NCBI RefSeq assembly: GCF_900110075.1 | Contig: NZ_FOCJ01000013.1 | Location: forward strand, 62,001 to 126,000 | Direction of reading: 5' to 3' | DNA: 64,000 bases | Source of the DNA: Paenibacillus sp. OV219 | Lineage (GTDB): Bacteria; Bacillota; Bacilli; Paenibacillales; Paenibacillaceae | In this document: in pieces, positions 49,896 through 58,475 of the stretch | How the letters are laid out: every line of letters starts with the position of its first letter | How positions within the stretch are numbered: position 1 is the stretch's first letter | Notes under the pieces: model-generated | The model's database searches: none | Seen by the model: only the letters and a program-made list of their open reading frames with translations | Told to the model about the DNA's origin: nothing | Program-made: the position numbers and the translations under genes

Positions 49896-51359
49896 ATGGA
49901 TCAATCGCGAAAATGGTGGATTTTGTCGGTAACGAGTCTTGGCTCCTTACTATCCGCACTCAATTTCAGCACACTCATAATTGCACTGCCGGATTTGCTC
50001 AAAGGGCTGCACGCCTCGCTGCTTCAAGCGATGTGGGTGATGCTGTCTTATATGGTTGCACAGACCGTAATGGTACTTATGGCGGGTTCACTTGCTGACC
50101 GGTTTGGGCGCAAACGAATCTATATCGCAGGCATGATGTTGTTTACGGTTGTTTCGTTCGTGTGCGGTTTCGCAGATGACGCTCCGCTGCTGATCATCCT
50201 TCGGATTCTGCAAGGGGTCGGTGGAGCAATGGTAATGGCGAATAGTACCGCGATTGTCGCGGATGCTTTTCCAAGGGAAGAGCTTGGCAAGGCACTTGGC
50301 ATTAACATTATGGTTATCGCTGTCGGCCAAATCATCGGACCTGTGCTCGGCGGCTGGCTGACGACCGCGTTCGGTTGGGAGTGGACCTTCTGGTTCAACG
50401 TGCCTTTCGGTATTATCGGCGTCGTGTGGGGCTTGCGTGTCATGGGTGTGAAAGACGATAAGATTGCTGCTCCGAAGGCTGGCGGGCTTGATCGCGGCGG
50501 CGTTATTACGTATGTCATCTCGGTTACCGGTCTCTTGATCGCGCTGACTTGGGGGCCGATTCAAAGCTGGACTTCGCCTGTGGTCTGGATTTCCGGAGCT
50601 GTCTTTATCGTGTTGTTCCCGGTCTTCCTGATCTGTGAGAAAAAGCATCCGAATGCGCTCTTGCATCTGCCGCTGTTTACGAACCGAATCTTCTCGTTCG
50701 GGATCGTATCCGCAACACTGAACGCGATTGCTCGGATGGCTGTAATGTTTATGTTGATCTTCTATTTTCAAGGCGCGCTTGAGAAGGATGCACTCGTCGC
50801 TGGGATTATGACGATTCCGCTTGCTGCTGGAATGCTCGTCGTTTCGCCGCTTGCTGGCAGTCTTGGAGATAAATACGGCGAGACGATGCCGGCGACGCTT
50901 GGCTTGTTCCTGAGCATATTCGGACTGGTAGGGCTGGCGCTTGATACTGGAATGTCGACGCCGTTCTGGCATCTCGCTGTTTACATGACGATCATTAGTA
51001 TCGGATCGGGGTTGTTCAACTCGCCGAACTCCAGTAGCATTATGAATGCAGCCGGGGCAAAATACCGCGGTGAAGCTTCCGGGATCCGCTCGCTCACAAC
51101 GAACATGGGCATGATGCTCAGCATCGCGTTCTCCATGCCGATCGTGACGCATAGCATTCCGCATGATGCGATGCTTGCGATTTTCTCAGGGACGCAGGTT
51201 GGTATGAACGGCGACAAGTCGTCGCTTGACGGTTTTATTAGTGGCTTGCATGCCGTATTCTGGTTTATGGCTGCGCTAATGGCGCTTGCTGCGGTGATGT
51301 CGTATATGCGTTCGAACAAGCGGTCGCACGGTATGGGCCAGTCAGTTCATCCAAAGTAA
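49896..51359 (+). CDS. MFS drug exporter, DHA2 (14-helix) type
   Basis: 487 residues, 13-14 membrane helices. Signatures: ALPDLLKGLHASLLQAMWVM near helix 1-2, GSLADRFGRKRIYIAG (motif A) and GIQxIGPVLGGWL-like VGQIIGPVLGGWLTT (motif C) typical of EmrB/QacA antiporters. Cotranscribed with the MerR gene and with the EamA gene 71 bases on. Expected to expel cationic or lipophilic drugs with proton exchange. Confidence 0.9.
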   Translation: MDQSRKWWILSVTSLGSLLSALNFSTLIIALPDLLKGLHASLLQAMWVMLSYMVAQTVMVLMAGSLADRFGRKRIYIAGMMLFTVVSFVCGFADDAPLLIILRILQGVGGAMVMANSTAIVADAFPREELGKALGINIMVIAVGQIIGPVLGGWLTTAFGWEWTFWFNVPFGIIGVVWGLRVMGVKDDKIAAPKAGGLDRGGVITYVISVTGLLIALTWGPIQSWTSPVVWISGAVFIVLFPVFLICEKKHPNALLHLPLFTNRIFSFGIVSATLNAIARMAVMFMLIFYFQGALEKDALVAGIMTIPLAAGMLVVSPLAGSLGDKYGETMPATLGLFLSIFGLVGLALDTGMSTPFWHLAVYMTIISIGSGLFNSPNSSSIMNAAGAKYRGEASGIRSLTTNMGMMLSIAFSMPIVTHSIPHDAMLAIFSGTQVGMNGDKSSLDGFISGLHAVFWFMAALMALAAVMSYMRSNKRSHGMGQSVHPK

Positions 51360-51430
51360 GTGAGAAGTAAGAGGAATGAGATATGTAAGGTAAGAAAGTT
51401 AAGCAGTTCGCAGAAGGAGATTTTATTGAA

Positions 51431-52339
51431 ATGCCGGATCGATCCGTATATTTGAAATTGTGGGCTGTATCGCTCTTATGGGGCTGCAATTATGTGGCAA
51501 GCGCGTATATGCTGCGCGATTTCTCGCCGATTTTCTTATCGTTTGCTCGGCTTGTCGTCATGTCGTTGTTTCTATTGTCCGTAGCGGCTGTCAATCGCTC
51601 GATGCGATGGCCGAATAAGCGGGAGTGGGGACTTCTGCTGTTTGCAGGTATTTCGGGCACACTGATTAACCAGCTATTCTATTTCACAGGCTTGCAGCAT
51701 TCGACTGCTGGTAATGCAGCTTTGATCATTGCGTTGTCTCCGATAGCGACAACTCTGCTGGCACGGATGTTTCTGAAAGAAGAGTTTACATTGCCGAAGC
51801 TGGCTGGTGCGGTCGTCGCGTTGACTGGTGTCATTTGCATTGTGCTGTTTGGCGGTAAGGAGCTTGGCATTTCGGTAGGGGATGTTTACTTGTTGCTCGC
51901 GATGCTAGGCATGTCTGTCAGTCTGTTGTTCATCCGAAAGCTGACCATTGCGATGTCGTCTTATGAAGTAACGATCTATTCTACCGTTATTGGCACGATT
52001 CTGATGACGCCGGCAGTTGCGTATGAAGGGCTTGCAGGTCACCTACATGGGAGCCACTATGCGATGACTTGGCTGCTGCTGATTTCTGTCGCGGTCATTG
52101 GTCAAGGGATAACCGGCTTCTGGTGGAACCGAGGCATCGCCGTCGTAGGTGCTTCCGTGAGCTCGATGTTCATGAACATTCCGCCGTTCGTTGCGATCAT
52201 CGTCAGTTATTTTGTGCTTGGCGATCCGATCAAGCCCGCGCAGATCGCCGGAGGGGTGTTGATTCTCGCTGGCGTTGCGCTTAGTAATATGAAGCGGCGG
52301 GCGGCGGTTTCGCCGTCGGCGGCGAGTGTGGATGCATAG
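51431..52339 (+). CDS. EamA/DMT family transporter
   Basis: 302 residues, ten membrane helices in two EamA repeats (first: LWGCNYVASAYMLRDFSPIF; second beginning GDVYLLLAMLGMSVSLLFIRK). GAAGGAG lies 12 bases before ATG. Metabolite or amine export is usual. Downstream is a tandem repeat leading into a terminator. Confidence 0.88.
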   Translation: MPDRSVYLKLWAVSLLWGCNYVASAYMLRDFSPIFLSFARLVVMSLFLLSVAAVNRSMRWPNKREWGLLLFAGISGTLINQLFYFTGLQHSTAGNAALIIALSPIATTLLARMFLKEEFTLPKLAGAVVALTGVICIVLFGGKELGISVGDVYLLLAMLGMSVSLLFIRKLTIAMSSYEVTIYSTVIGTILMTPAVAYEGLAGHLHGSHYAMTWLLLISVAVIGQGITGFWWNRGIAVVGASVSSMFMNIPPFVAIIVSYFVLGDPIKPAQIAGGVLILAGVALSNMKRRAAVSPSAASVDA

Positions 52340-52345
52340 TAGGGA

Positions 52346-52440
52346 AAGCCGCGAGTGAAGCCGAAGGTGAAGTGTGAGCGAAGCTGCGAGTGAAGCCGAG
52401 AATGAAGCTGCGTGTGGAGCCGCGAGTAAAGCCGCGAGTA
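52346..52440 (+). repeat. Tandem 12-bp array built from a terminator arm
   Basis: Eight head-to-tail units, one 11 bases and the rest 12, of AAGCCGCGAGTG and close variants fill the gap between the EamA stop and its terminator. The last unit (52429-52440) is the left arm of the terminator hairpin; the array looks like slippage copies of that arm. Non-coding. Confidence 0.85.
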
Positions 52441-52462
52441 TAGGCTCGCGGCTTTTTTTTGT
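52430..52462 (+). terminator. Rho-independent terminator after EamA
   Basis: AGCCGCGAG-TATAGG-CTCGCGGCT followed by TTTTTTTGTTTTT. Any earlier repeat unit with an intact CGCGAG could pair with the same right arm. Confidence 0.9.
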
Positions 52463-52464
52463 TT

Positions 52465-53991
52465 TTATGCGGTGAATCGTGTACCGAATAGGATGAGCAC
52501 TTGGTTCGGAGCTGTCCGCTTCAGCACATAATATCCGCTGCCTGGTACTGGTGCCGCGGTTGCTTGGCCGTTGTTAGCTGGCTTACACAGTGCGCCGGGC
52601 AGGCAGGACCCATCGTCTCTCACGAGCAGCTTGCCAAGCATTCCGACAGCAACCCATTCGGGACGGCTTATTCGCGGAATGTATGGCTGGCTAGGGTCCC
52701 AAGCGGGGTTAAGCTGCGGCTGTTGTTCCGTATGCTCGGGCACGAGGACATGTCCGTTCCGATCGAGAAGGGCAGGTACGTTCACGTCGTGGTAGAGAGT
52801 CCCTCCCCATTCGTCGGTGAGGAATTTGCTCGGCCAGTTTAGTTCGGCATTGCCGGAGAGGAAAGCGGGCTTGCGGCTGGATATGCCGACGAGGAAAGGA
52901 TCCGCTGCTGTTGCGATGCGAACCTTATCGCCAGCTAGTGCGAGGAAATAGCCTGGTTCAATCGGATTGCCGTCGAATGTTTCGAACATTTCGGCGTAGT
53001 CGGCGGCTGGGCTGCTGACTGACCCGTCAATCTTGACGTCGCCGGTGCTCAATATCGCTGCTGCAAGTCCAGGCGCCTCAATAGATGTGCCGTTGGCTAG
53101 ATACCAGGAGTAAGAGAGCGAGTTCGCTGCGCCGAATTGGCCCATAATGTGCACGCCATCGAGCATGTTCGTCGATGTGCCGAGCCCTTCCGCATGCGAG
53201 AAGGAGCTATCCGCGACAGTGTTGACGCCTTGAGCGTGGGAAGAGAAGCCACTGGCTGTCGTTACCGCGCCTTCGGCGTGAGAGGATTGGCCGCTAGCGA
53301 TCGATTGACTGCCTTCGGCATGGGAGAGATCGCCGGTTGCTTGCGACCGCTGCCCCTCCGCGTGTGCGGCGATGCCGGTCGCGGCGGTGAGATTGCCTTC
53401 GGCATGCGAAGCTCGTCCGCTCGAAGTATTGGATTCGCCTTCGGCATGCGAGCCTTCGCCGCTGGCGATTGTTTCTAGTCCTTCGGCGTGGGAATCGAGC
53501 CCCGTCGCCTGGGTCAGTTCACCTTCGGCATGCGCGTTGAGTGCGCTTGCCGTTGTCAGTTGGCCTTCCGCGTGGGCGCGGTCACCGAGCGCGAGCGTGA
53601 GTTCGCCTTCGGCGTGCGCGTAGAGGCCTACGGCCATCGCAGCACCGCCTTCCGCGTGCGAAGCGGGGCCGATCGCCTGCGTGGCGTAGCCTTCGGCATG
53701 TGCGGCGAACCCGCCCGCCGCCGAGAGGTAGCCCTCGGCGTGGGCGGCCTCGTTCGCCGCGTCGGTGTTGCGGCCTTCGGCGTGGCCGTATAGCCCATGA
53801 GCCACCGAGGCGCCGCCCTCCGCATGCGAAGCAGGGCCAATTGCCTGCGTGGCGTAACCTTCGGTGTGCGAAGCGAAGGCGCCTGCCGTCGTTTGGAATC
53901 CCTCGGCGTGTGCTGCCGTTCCGCTCGCTGTAGTATCCGTGCCTTCGGCCTCCGAACAGCTGCCGGTCGCCTGGGCGTTACAATCTGCCAT
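52465..53991 (-). CDS. HAEG-repeat fibre protein with C-terminal peptidase G2-like domain
   Basis: 508 residues from ATG 53991 (AAGGAGGG 6 bases upstream). Residues 12 to about 280 are 19 tandem 14-residue repeats of the form SHAEGxxTxAxGxx, very like the left-handed beta-roll heads of YadA-type trimeric adhesins. A neck (VHIMGQFGAANSLSYSWYLA) follows, then a C-terminal domain: DVKIDGSVSSPAADYAEMFE and VRIATAADPFLVGIS, the pattern of the IMC autoproteolytic (peptidase G2) domains that end phage tailspikes and some Bacillus proteins. Probably a self-cleaving trimeric surface fibre. Second gene of a pair. Confidence 0.85.
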   Translation of the reverse strand: MADCNAQATGSCSEAEGTDTTASGTAAHAEGFQTTAGAFASHTEGYATQAIGPASHAEGGASVAHGLYGHAEGRNTDAANEAAHAEGYLSAAGGFAAHAEGYATQAIGPASHAEGGAAMAVGLYAHAEGELTLALGDRAHAEGQLTTASALNAHAEGELTQATGLDSHAEGLETIASGEGSHAEGESNTSSGRASHAEGNLTAATGIAAHAEGQRSQATGDLSHAEGSQSIASGQSSHAEGAVTTASGFSSHAQGVNTVADSSFSHAEGLGTSTNMLDGVHIMGQFGAANSLSYSWYLANGTSIEAPGLAAAILSTGDVKIDGSVSSPAADYAEMFETFDGNPIEPGYFLALAGDKVRIATAADPFLVGISSRKPAFLSGNAELNWPSKFLTDEWGGTLYHDVNVPALLDRNGHVLVPEHTEQQPQLNPAWDPSQPYIPRISRPEWVAVGMLGKLLVRDDGSCLPGALCKPANNGQATAAPVPGSGYYVLKRTAPNQVLILFGTRFTA

Positions 53992-54038
53992 ATGCATCCC
54001 TCCTTGAATCTATGAAAATCGATGCTGTTTAGATAGTT

Positions 54039-55691
54039 TCACAAGTAGAAACGGGATCCAAACAGGACGAGCAACCGGTTCTGTGCGGTACGTTCTAACA
54101 CATAGTAACCGCTGCCTGGTGCTGTTGCCGCAGTGGCATAACCGTTGTCGCCCGGTTTGCAGAGGGCGCCGGGCTGGCAGGAACCGTCATCTCGTACGAG
54201 CAACTTGCCAATCATGCCCACTGCGACCCATTCCGCCCGGCCCAATCTAGGCATGTATTTCTGGCGCGGGTCCCAATCCGGGTTCAACTGTGGTTGGCGC
54301 TCGATGTGCTCGGGTACAACAACTTGTCCGTTCTGGCCGTGAAGGGCAGGAACGGTAACATCGTGGTATAGCGTCCGTCCCCATTCGTCGGTGAGGTATT
54401 TCCTTGGCCAGCTCAGTTCGGCATTGCCGGATAGGAACGCGGGCTTGGCGCTGGAGATGCCAACGATAAACGGATCGGCTGCCGTTGCAATTCGAACTTT
54501 TTTGCCTGCTAATGCGATGAAGTATCCAGGCTCGATAGGGCTACCGTCGGAAGTCTCGAACATCTCCGCATAGTCGGCAGCGGGGCTGCTAACCGCGCCG
54601 TCGATCTTGACGTCTCCGGTGGTTAATATTGCCGCTGCGAGGCCAGGGAAATTGGGATTTATGCCGTTGGCTAGGTACCAGGAGTTGGGCAACATATTTG
54701 CGGTGCCGCACTTGCCCATAATGTGTACCCCAGCCAGCATGTTCGTTGAAGTGATAGTCCCTTCCGCGTGCGAGTAGTATCCATCTGCCACGGTTTCAAG
54801 GCCTTGCGCGTGAGCGTAGTTTCCACTGGCTGTCGTAGTAGATCCTTCGGCGTGTGAGTAAGAGCCGCTCGCGAGAGTGAAATAGCCTTCCGCATGTGCA
54901 AAGACACCAGTTGCTCGTGATCTCGATCCTTCCGCATGCGTGGAATTGCCACTCGAGATGGTATCGGTGCCTTCCGCATGGGAGGCCCATCCGCTTGCGA
55001 TAGTGGTGTCGCCCTCAGCATGTGCGGCGTATGCGCTCGCGATAGTGTTACCGCCTTCTGCATGCGAATTCAGGCCGCTCGCCGTTGTTTGGCTACCTTC
55101 TGCATGTGCATTAGGTGCACTGGCTGTCGTCTGTTGCCCTTCGGCGTGAGTTCGCATGTCAAGTGCTTTAGTGAGTTCGCCTTCTGCGTGCGCATAGAGG
55201 GCATCAGCCAGCGTGGCACCGCCTTCGGCGTGCGAAGCTGGGCCGTGCGCTTGCGCGTTGTATCCTTCGGCATGTGCGGCGAACCCCGACGCTGCCGTGA
55301 TGTAGCCCTCGGCGTGGGCGACTTCATCCGCTGCGATGCTGCCGCGTCCTTCGGCGTGCGAGTGCGGGAAGAGCGCCTGCGTTCCGTATCCTTCGGCATG
55401 GGAAGCGGCACCGACCGCTGCCGTGAGGTAACCTTCAGCTTGGGCAGCTTCGCCCGCCGCATTGGTGTCGCTACCTTCAGCATGGGCATAAAGTCCATGC
55501 GCCGTCGAAGCGCCGCCCTCTACATGTGACGCGGGACCAACCGCTTGCGTAGCGTATCCTTCGGCATGCGCGGCAAATCCGCTCGCCGTCGTCTGATATC
55601 CCTCCGCATGAGAGGCTGTGCCGCTCGCGGTAGTATCCTTGCCCTCGGCTTCCGAGCATTCGCCGGTTGCCTGGGCGTTACAATCCGCCAG
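54039..55691 (-). CDS. HAEG-repeat fibre protein paralogue, apparent CTG start
   Basis: 550 residues when read from CTG 55691, where the paralogue has ATG: both have the same ribosome-site spacing and then A-D-C-N-A-Q-A-T-G. The paralogue's upstream ATG-CAT-ATG is here ATT-CAT-CTG. Reading only from the first internal ATG (55157) would cut off 178 residues of perfect repeats. Residues 12 to about 320 make 22 14-residue repeats, three more than the paralogue. The neck and peptidase G2-like domain (SPAADYAEMFETSDG, ADPFIVGISSAKPAF) closely match. Either a CTG-initiated gene or one silenced by start loss. Confidence 0.8.
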   Translation of the reverse strand: MADCNAQATGECSEAEGKDTTASGTASHAEGYQTTASGFAAHAEGYATQAVGPASHVEGGASTAHGLYAHAEGSDTNAAGEAAQAEGYLTAAVGAASHAEGYGTQALFPHSHAEGRGSIAADEVAHAEGYITAASGFAAHAEGYNAQAHGPASHAEGGATLADALYAHAEGELTKALDMRTHAEGQQTTASAPNAHAEGSQTTASGLNSHAEGGNTIASAYAAHAEGDTTIASGWASHAEGTDTISSGNSTHAEGSRSRATGVFAHAEGYFTLASGSYSHAEGSTTTASGNYAHAQGLETVADGYYSHAEGTITSTNMLAGVHIMGKCGTANMLPNSWYLANGINPNFPGLAAAILTTGDVKIDGAVSSPAADYAEMFETSDGSPIEPGYFIALAGKKVRIATAADPFIVGISSAKPAFLSGNAELSWPRKYLTDEWGRTLYHDVTVPALHGQNGQVVVPEHIERQPQLNPDWDPRQKYMPRLGRAEWVAVGMIGKLLVRDDGSCQPGALCKPGDNGYATAATAPGSGYYVLERTAQNRLLVLFGSRFYL

Positions 55692-55896
55692 ATGAATTCC
55701 CCCTTGATCTATGAAAACGAGCTAATGCATTACCATAATATTACAGATGTTACGAGTTTGATTGGATGGATGTGTTCATAAATGGAGATCGTTCGCAGCG
55801 GAGTTTTGTGGGAGATGGTGGTGATTGCGATTGTCGAGAGAGCGAAGGAAAGTGGAAGGATGGTAGTTGAGTAAATTGAATTGGAGAGTAATATTA

Positions 55897-56077
55897 AGAG
55901 ATCATATAGGGTCTCTCAGCTGGGGGAACGATATAAAAAGCAGCCGAGAGATCGAATACGATCTCTCAGGGCCAATATTGGCCAATATTTGACGAAAATG
56001 CTGTTGAAAGGCCATATACGATCTTTCGGCTTCAAAATGTATCGCTACTGCCACTGAGAAATCAAATATGATCTCAC
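55897..56077. repeat. Four palindromic repeat units
   Basis: Units 55897-55916, 55946-55967, 56006-56027 and 56055-56077 share the form GAGAGATC-N4/6-GATCTCTC (unit 2 is a perfect palindrome; 3 and 4 carry compensating changes such as GAAAG/CTTTC). Spacing is 49, 60 and 49 bases. Between units 2 and 3 lies GGCCAATATTGGCC. They fill the gene-free 427 bases between the AraC gene and the fibre genes. Confidence 0.8.
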
Positions 56078-56118
56078 AACTCTAGCTAAGCTACAAATTC
56101 ATCGGCGAGTCAAACAAA

Positions 56119-56994
56119 CTACCGCCCCCGCCTATAATTCGACGGACAGCTCCCCGCGCAGGATTTGAAAGCGCGGCTGAACGCGTGAATGTTCGCATAA
56201 CCGAGCTGGTCGGCAATGTCTTGCATTGAGAGGTGCGTGTATTGAATCATGTTTTTCGCTTTCTCGATTCGAATGTGCTGATGGTATTGGATAGGGGTCA
56301 TCTGGAACATCGTTTTGAACAGATTGATCAGATAGAATTTACTCAGATGGAACCGCTCGGACAGCTCGTCCAGCTTTACGATGCGATGGGCATTCTGGTC
56401 AATGTAGCTACGCACCTCAGCCAGCAGCTCCATATGTCCGTCGCTCGACGTCATGCTGCCCCAATATTGCTCGCGCATCATTTGCGCCAGGATGGTCAAC
56501 AATGCCCCCTTCATCCGCAGTTCATAGAACGGAGGCTTCGTCTCAAACTCCCGAATGAGCTCGAACAACGACTGGGCAATCGGCAGCGCATCGCTCGGGC
56601 GTAAATAACTCGGAATATAGTGAGGCGGCGCATCCAGCTCATTCACTCTCAGCCAGCTTCGCTCCTTCGCCGTCATCGCTTCAAGCGGCTTGAACGATAC
56701 GCCGATCTCAGCGCTCAGCGCATCCGTGTAGAGATCGAAATGCACATGCGGCTGGCGTACGCGAGTTCCGCCGACATTCCGTATCGAATGCCGCTGCCCT
56801 GGCTTGAAGAAGAAGAAATCCCCTGCAGTCCCGTGATACACCTGATCCTCCACCGTCACAAGCAGCTGTCCTTCCATCAAATAGAGGAGCTCATAATCCC
56901 AAATGACCCGCTCATCCACCGTCCATGTCTCATCCAGCACACTATCAATTGCCACCCGAATATAAGGGGAGAGCGTATCAATCTGCAGCGTCAT
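56119..56994 (-). CDS. AraC family regulator
   Basis: 291 residues from ATG 56994 (GAGGTGAT upstream). An N-terminal cupin (GDFFFFKPGQRHSIRN) senses a ligand; the C-terminal double HTH reads LDELSERFHLSKFYLINLFK and MQDIADQLGYANIHAFSRAFKS, closing with C-P-S-N-Y-R-R. Divergent from the GH172 gene with about 120 bases between the two starts, so it probably controls it. Confidence 0.9.
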   Translation of the reverse strand: MTLQIDTLSPYIRVAIDSVLDETWTVDERVIWDYELLYLMEGQLLVTVEDQVYHGTAGDFFFFKPGQRHSIRNVGGTRVRQPHVHFDLYTDALSAEIGVSFKPLEAMTAKERSWLRVNELDAPPHYIPSYLRPSDALPIAQSLFELIREFETKPPFYELRMKGALLTILAQMMREQYWGSMTSSDGHMELLAEVRSYIDQNAHRIVKLDELSERFHLSKFYLINLFKTMFQMTPIQYHQHIRIEKAKNMIQYTHLSMQDIADQLGYANIHAFSRAFKSCAGSCPSNYRRGR

Positions 56995-57114
56995 CAGCAT
57001 CACCTCAGCAATATTTGATAAATAACTAAACAATAAGTGCTATCGGAAAACCGTATAACTCATTATATAATGAGTTCATCTTAACACAATATATGATACA
57101 TGAGGTGAAAGGGC

Positions 57115-58218
57115 ATGCTGCAAAATAACGGACTCGGACTTGGACTTTCTTCCGCTCCACTCGTCACGAACGCACGGACCCGCTCGATTTCGGCTGAGAA
57201 TCCGAAAGGCGAGAAAGGTCAAGGCGGCAAAGAAGCAAGCAATCTCGGTACTGCTCGCAAAGGCAGACCTTGTATCACACTTAAGCAAGGAGAATTGGTG
57301 ACGCTTGCAGACATTCAAGGTCCAGGTATTATCCAGCACTTCTGGATTACCGTTACCGATAAAACAGGCAAAGGCCACGCACAGCAATTTGTGCTCCGAG
57401 ATCTTGTGCTTCGCATGTTCTGGGACGATGAGGCAACGCCGTCAGTTGAAGTACCGCTTGGCGACTTCTTCTGCAACGGCTTCGGCGTGCGTACGAATGT
57501 GAACTCGCTGCCGATTTCGGTCGTGCCGACAGGCGGCATGAACTGCTATATCCCGATGCCGTTCCGCAAATCCGCGAAGATTACGATCGAGAACCAGCAC
57601 GCTGTCGATATTGATGGCTTCTTCTATACATTCAATTACTCCCTAGTGGACGAGCTGCCGGACAATGCGGCCTACTTCCACGCACAATGGCGCCGCGAGC
57701 ATGTGACCGAGGTCGCTCAAGACTACACCATTCTGGGCGGAGTGAAGGGCGCAGGGCAGTACATCGGGACTTACCTCGCTTGGGCTGCACTGGAGCGAAA
57801 TTGGTGGGGTGAAGGTGAAATCAAGTTCTTTATGGATGGCGATGAAGAATGGCCGACCATCTGTGGAACGGGTACAGAAGATTACGTCGGAGGCGCATGG
57901 TGCTTCAACAATTCGAAGACGAATGAGCCGGAATCGTACTCGACTCCGTACCTCGGGTACAAGTTCTATAAAGAAACGACTGAGATTGATGCTTGGTACG
58001 GCCACAATGTGCCGATGCATGGCATGTACCGCTGGCATATGCTTGATCCAATCCGGTTCGAAAAGGATCTTCGCGTGACGATTCAACAGATCGGACATGA
58101 CCATACGAAGCTCTTCGAGCGTGCCGACGATATTTCGTCTGTAGCGTATTGGTACCAGATGGAGCCGCACACGCCATTCCCTCAGCTCTTGCCAACAAGT
58201 AAGAGATGGCCTCGATAA
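57115..58218 (+). CDS. DUF2961 / GH172 family protein
   Basis: 367 residues with the DUF2961 core now classed as glycoside hydrolase family 172 (difructose-anhydride and D-arabinan active enzymes). Blocks: LVTLADIQGPGIIQHFWITV, VPLGDFFCNGFG, FMDGDEEWPTICGTGTEDYVGGAWCF (acidic active-site region G-T-E-D) and MYRWHMLDPIRFEKDLRVTIQQIGH. No signal peptide, so cytosolic. AGGTGAAAGG precedes ATG. Paired with a divergent AraC regulator. Exact sugar unknown. Confidence 0.88.
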   Translation: MLQNNGLGLGLSSAPLVTNARTRSISAENPKGEKGQGGKEASNLGTARKGRPCITLKQGELVTLADIQGPGIIQHFWITVTDKTGKGHAQQFVLRDLVLRMFWDDEATPSVEVPLGDFFCNGFGVRTNVNSLPISVVPTGGMNCYIPMPFRKSAKITIENQHAVDIDGFFYTFNYSLVDELPDNAAYFHAQWRREHVTEVAQDYTILGGVKGAGQYIGTYLAWAALERNWWGEGEIKFFMDGDEEWPTICGTGTEDYVGGAWCFNNSKTNEPESYSTPYLGYKFYKETTEIDAWYGHNVPMHGMYRWHMLDPIRFEKDLRVTIQQIGHDHTKLFERADDISSVAYWYQMEPHTPFPQLLPTSKRWPR

Positions 58219-58237
58219 CATTGCCTTTAAACACAAG

Positions 58238-58279
58238 CGTCCTGAACCTAGAGCTAGCTCTAGGGGATGGGCGTTTTTT
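58238..58279 (+). terminator. Rho-independent terminator after GH172
   Basis: CGTCC then the perfect palindrome CCTAGAGCTAGCTCTAGG then GGATGGGCG, followed by TTTTTTT. Confidence 0.82.
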
Positions 58280-58380
58280 TATATTATGGAATTTATAAGG
58301 TTCACTTGTACAAATTTCGATAATGTCACCGCGAAACGTAAGCTTTTGCCGAAAGGACAGAGACATCCGTTTTCACTTAT

Positions 58381-58436
58381 TTGACAGGAAACCAAATGGT
58401 TTTATATAATGAAAAGCGAAACCAAAAGGTTTCATA
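58381..58436 (+). promoter_or_regulatory. Promoter with two GAAACC-GGTTTC operators
   Basis: TTGACA (58381-58386), 18-base spacer, TATAAT (58405-58410): near-consensus sigma-A promoter. Inside the spacer lies GAAACCAAATGGTTTT and just downstream of the -10 lies GAAACCAAAAGGTTTC, two copies of one inverted repeat about 29 bases apart. A repressor (ArsR or TetR type likely) bound to both would block the promoter. Confidence 0.78.
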
Positions 58437-58475
58437 TTAAGGTTCACTATTTTCAGGCGAAAAGGGGTTATTTAC

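Noticed and set aside
53100-55530. Long plus-strand frames opposite the HAEG genes
   Set aside because: They are antisense to perfect 42-bp repeats, which keep all frames open; no ribosome sites and Arg/Ser/Pro-biased nonsense composition.
52465-55691. Prophage tail module
   Set aside because: Peptidase G2-like domains occur in phage tailspikes, but no capsid, terminase, holin, integrase or other tail gene is nearby.
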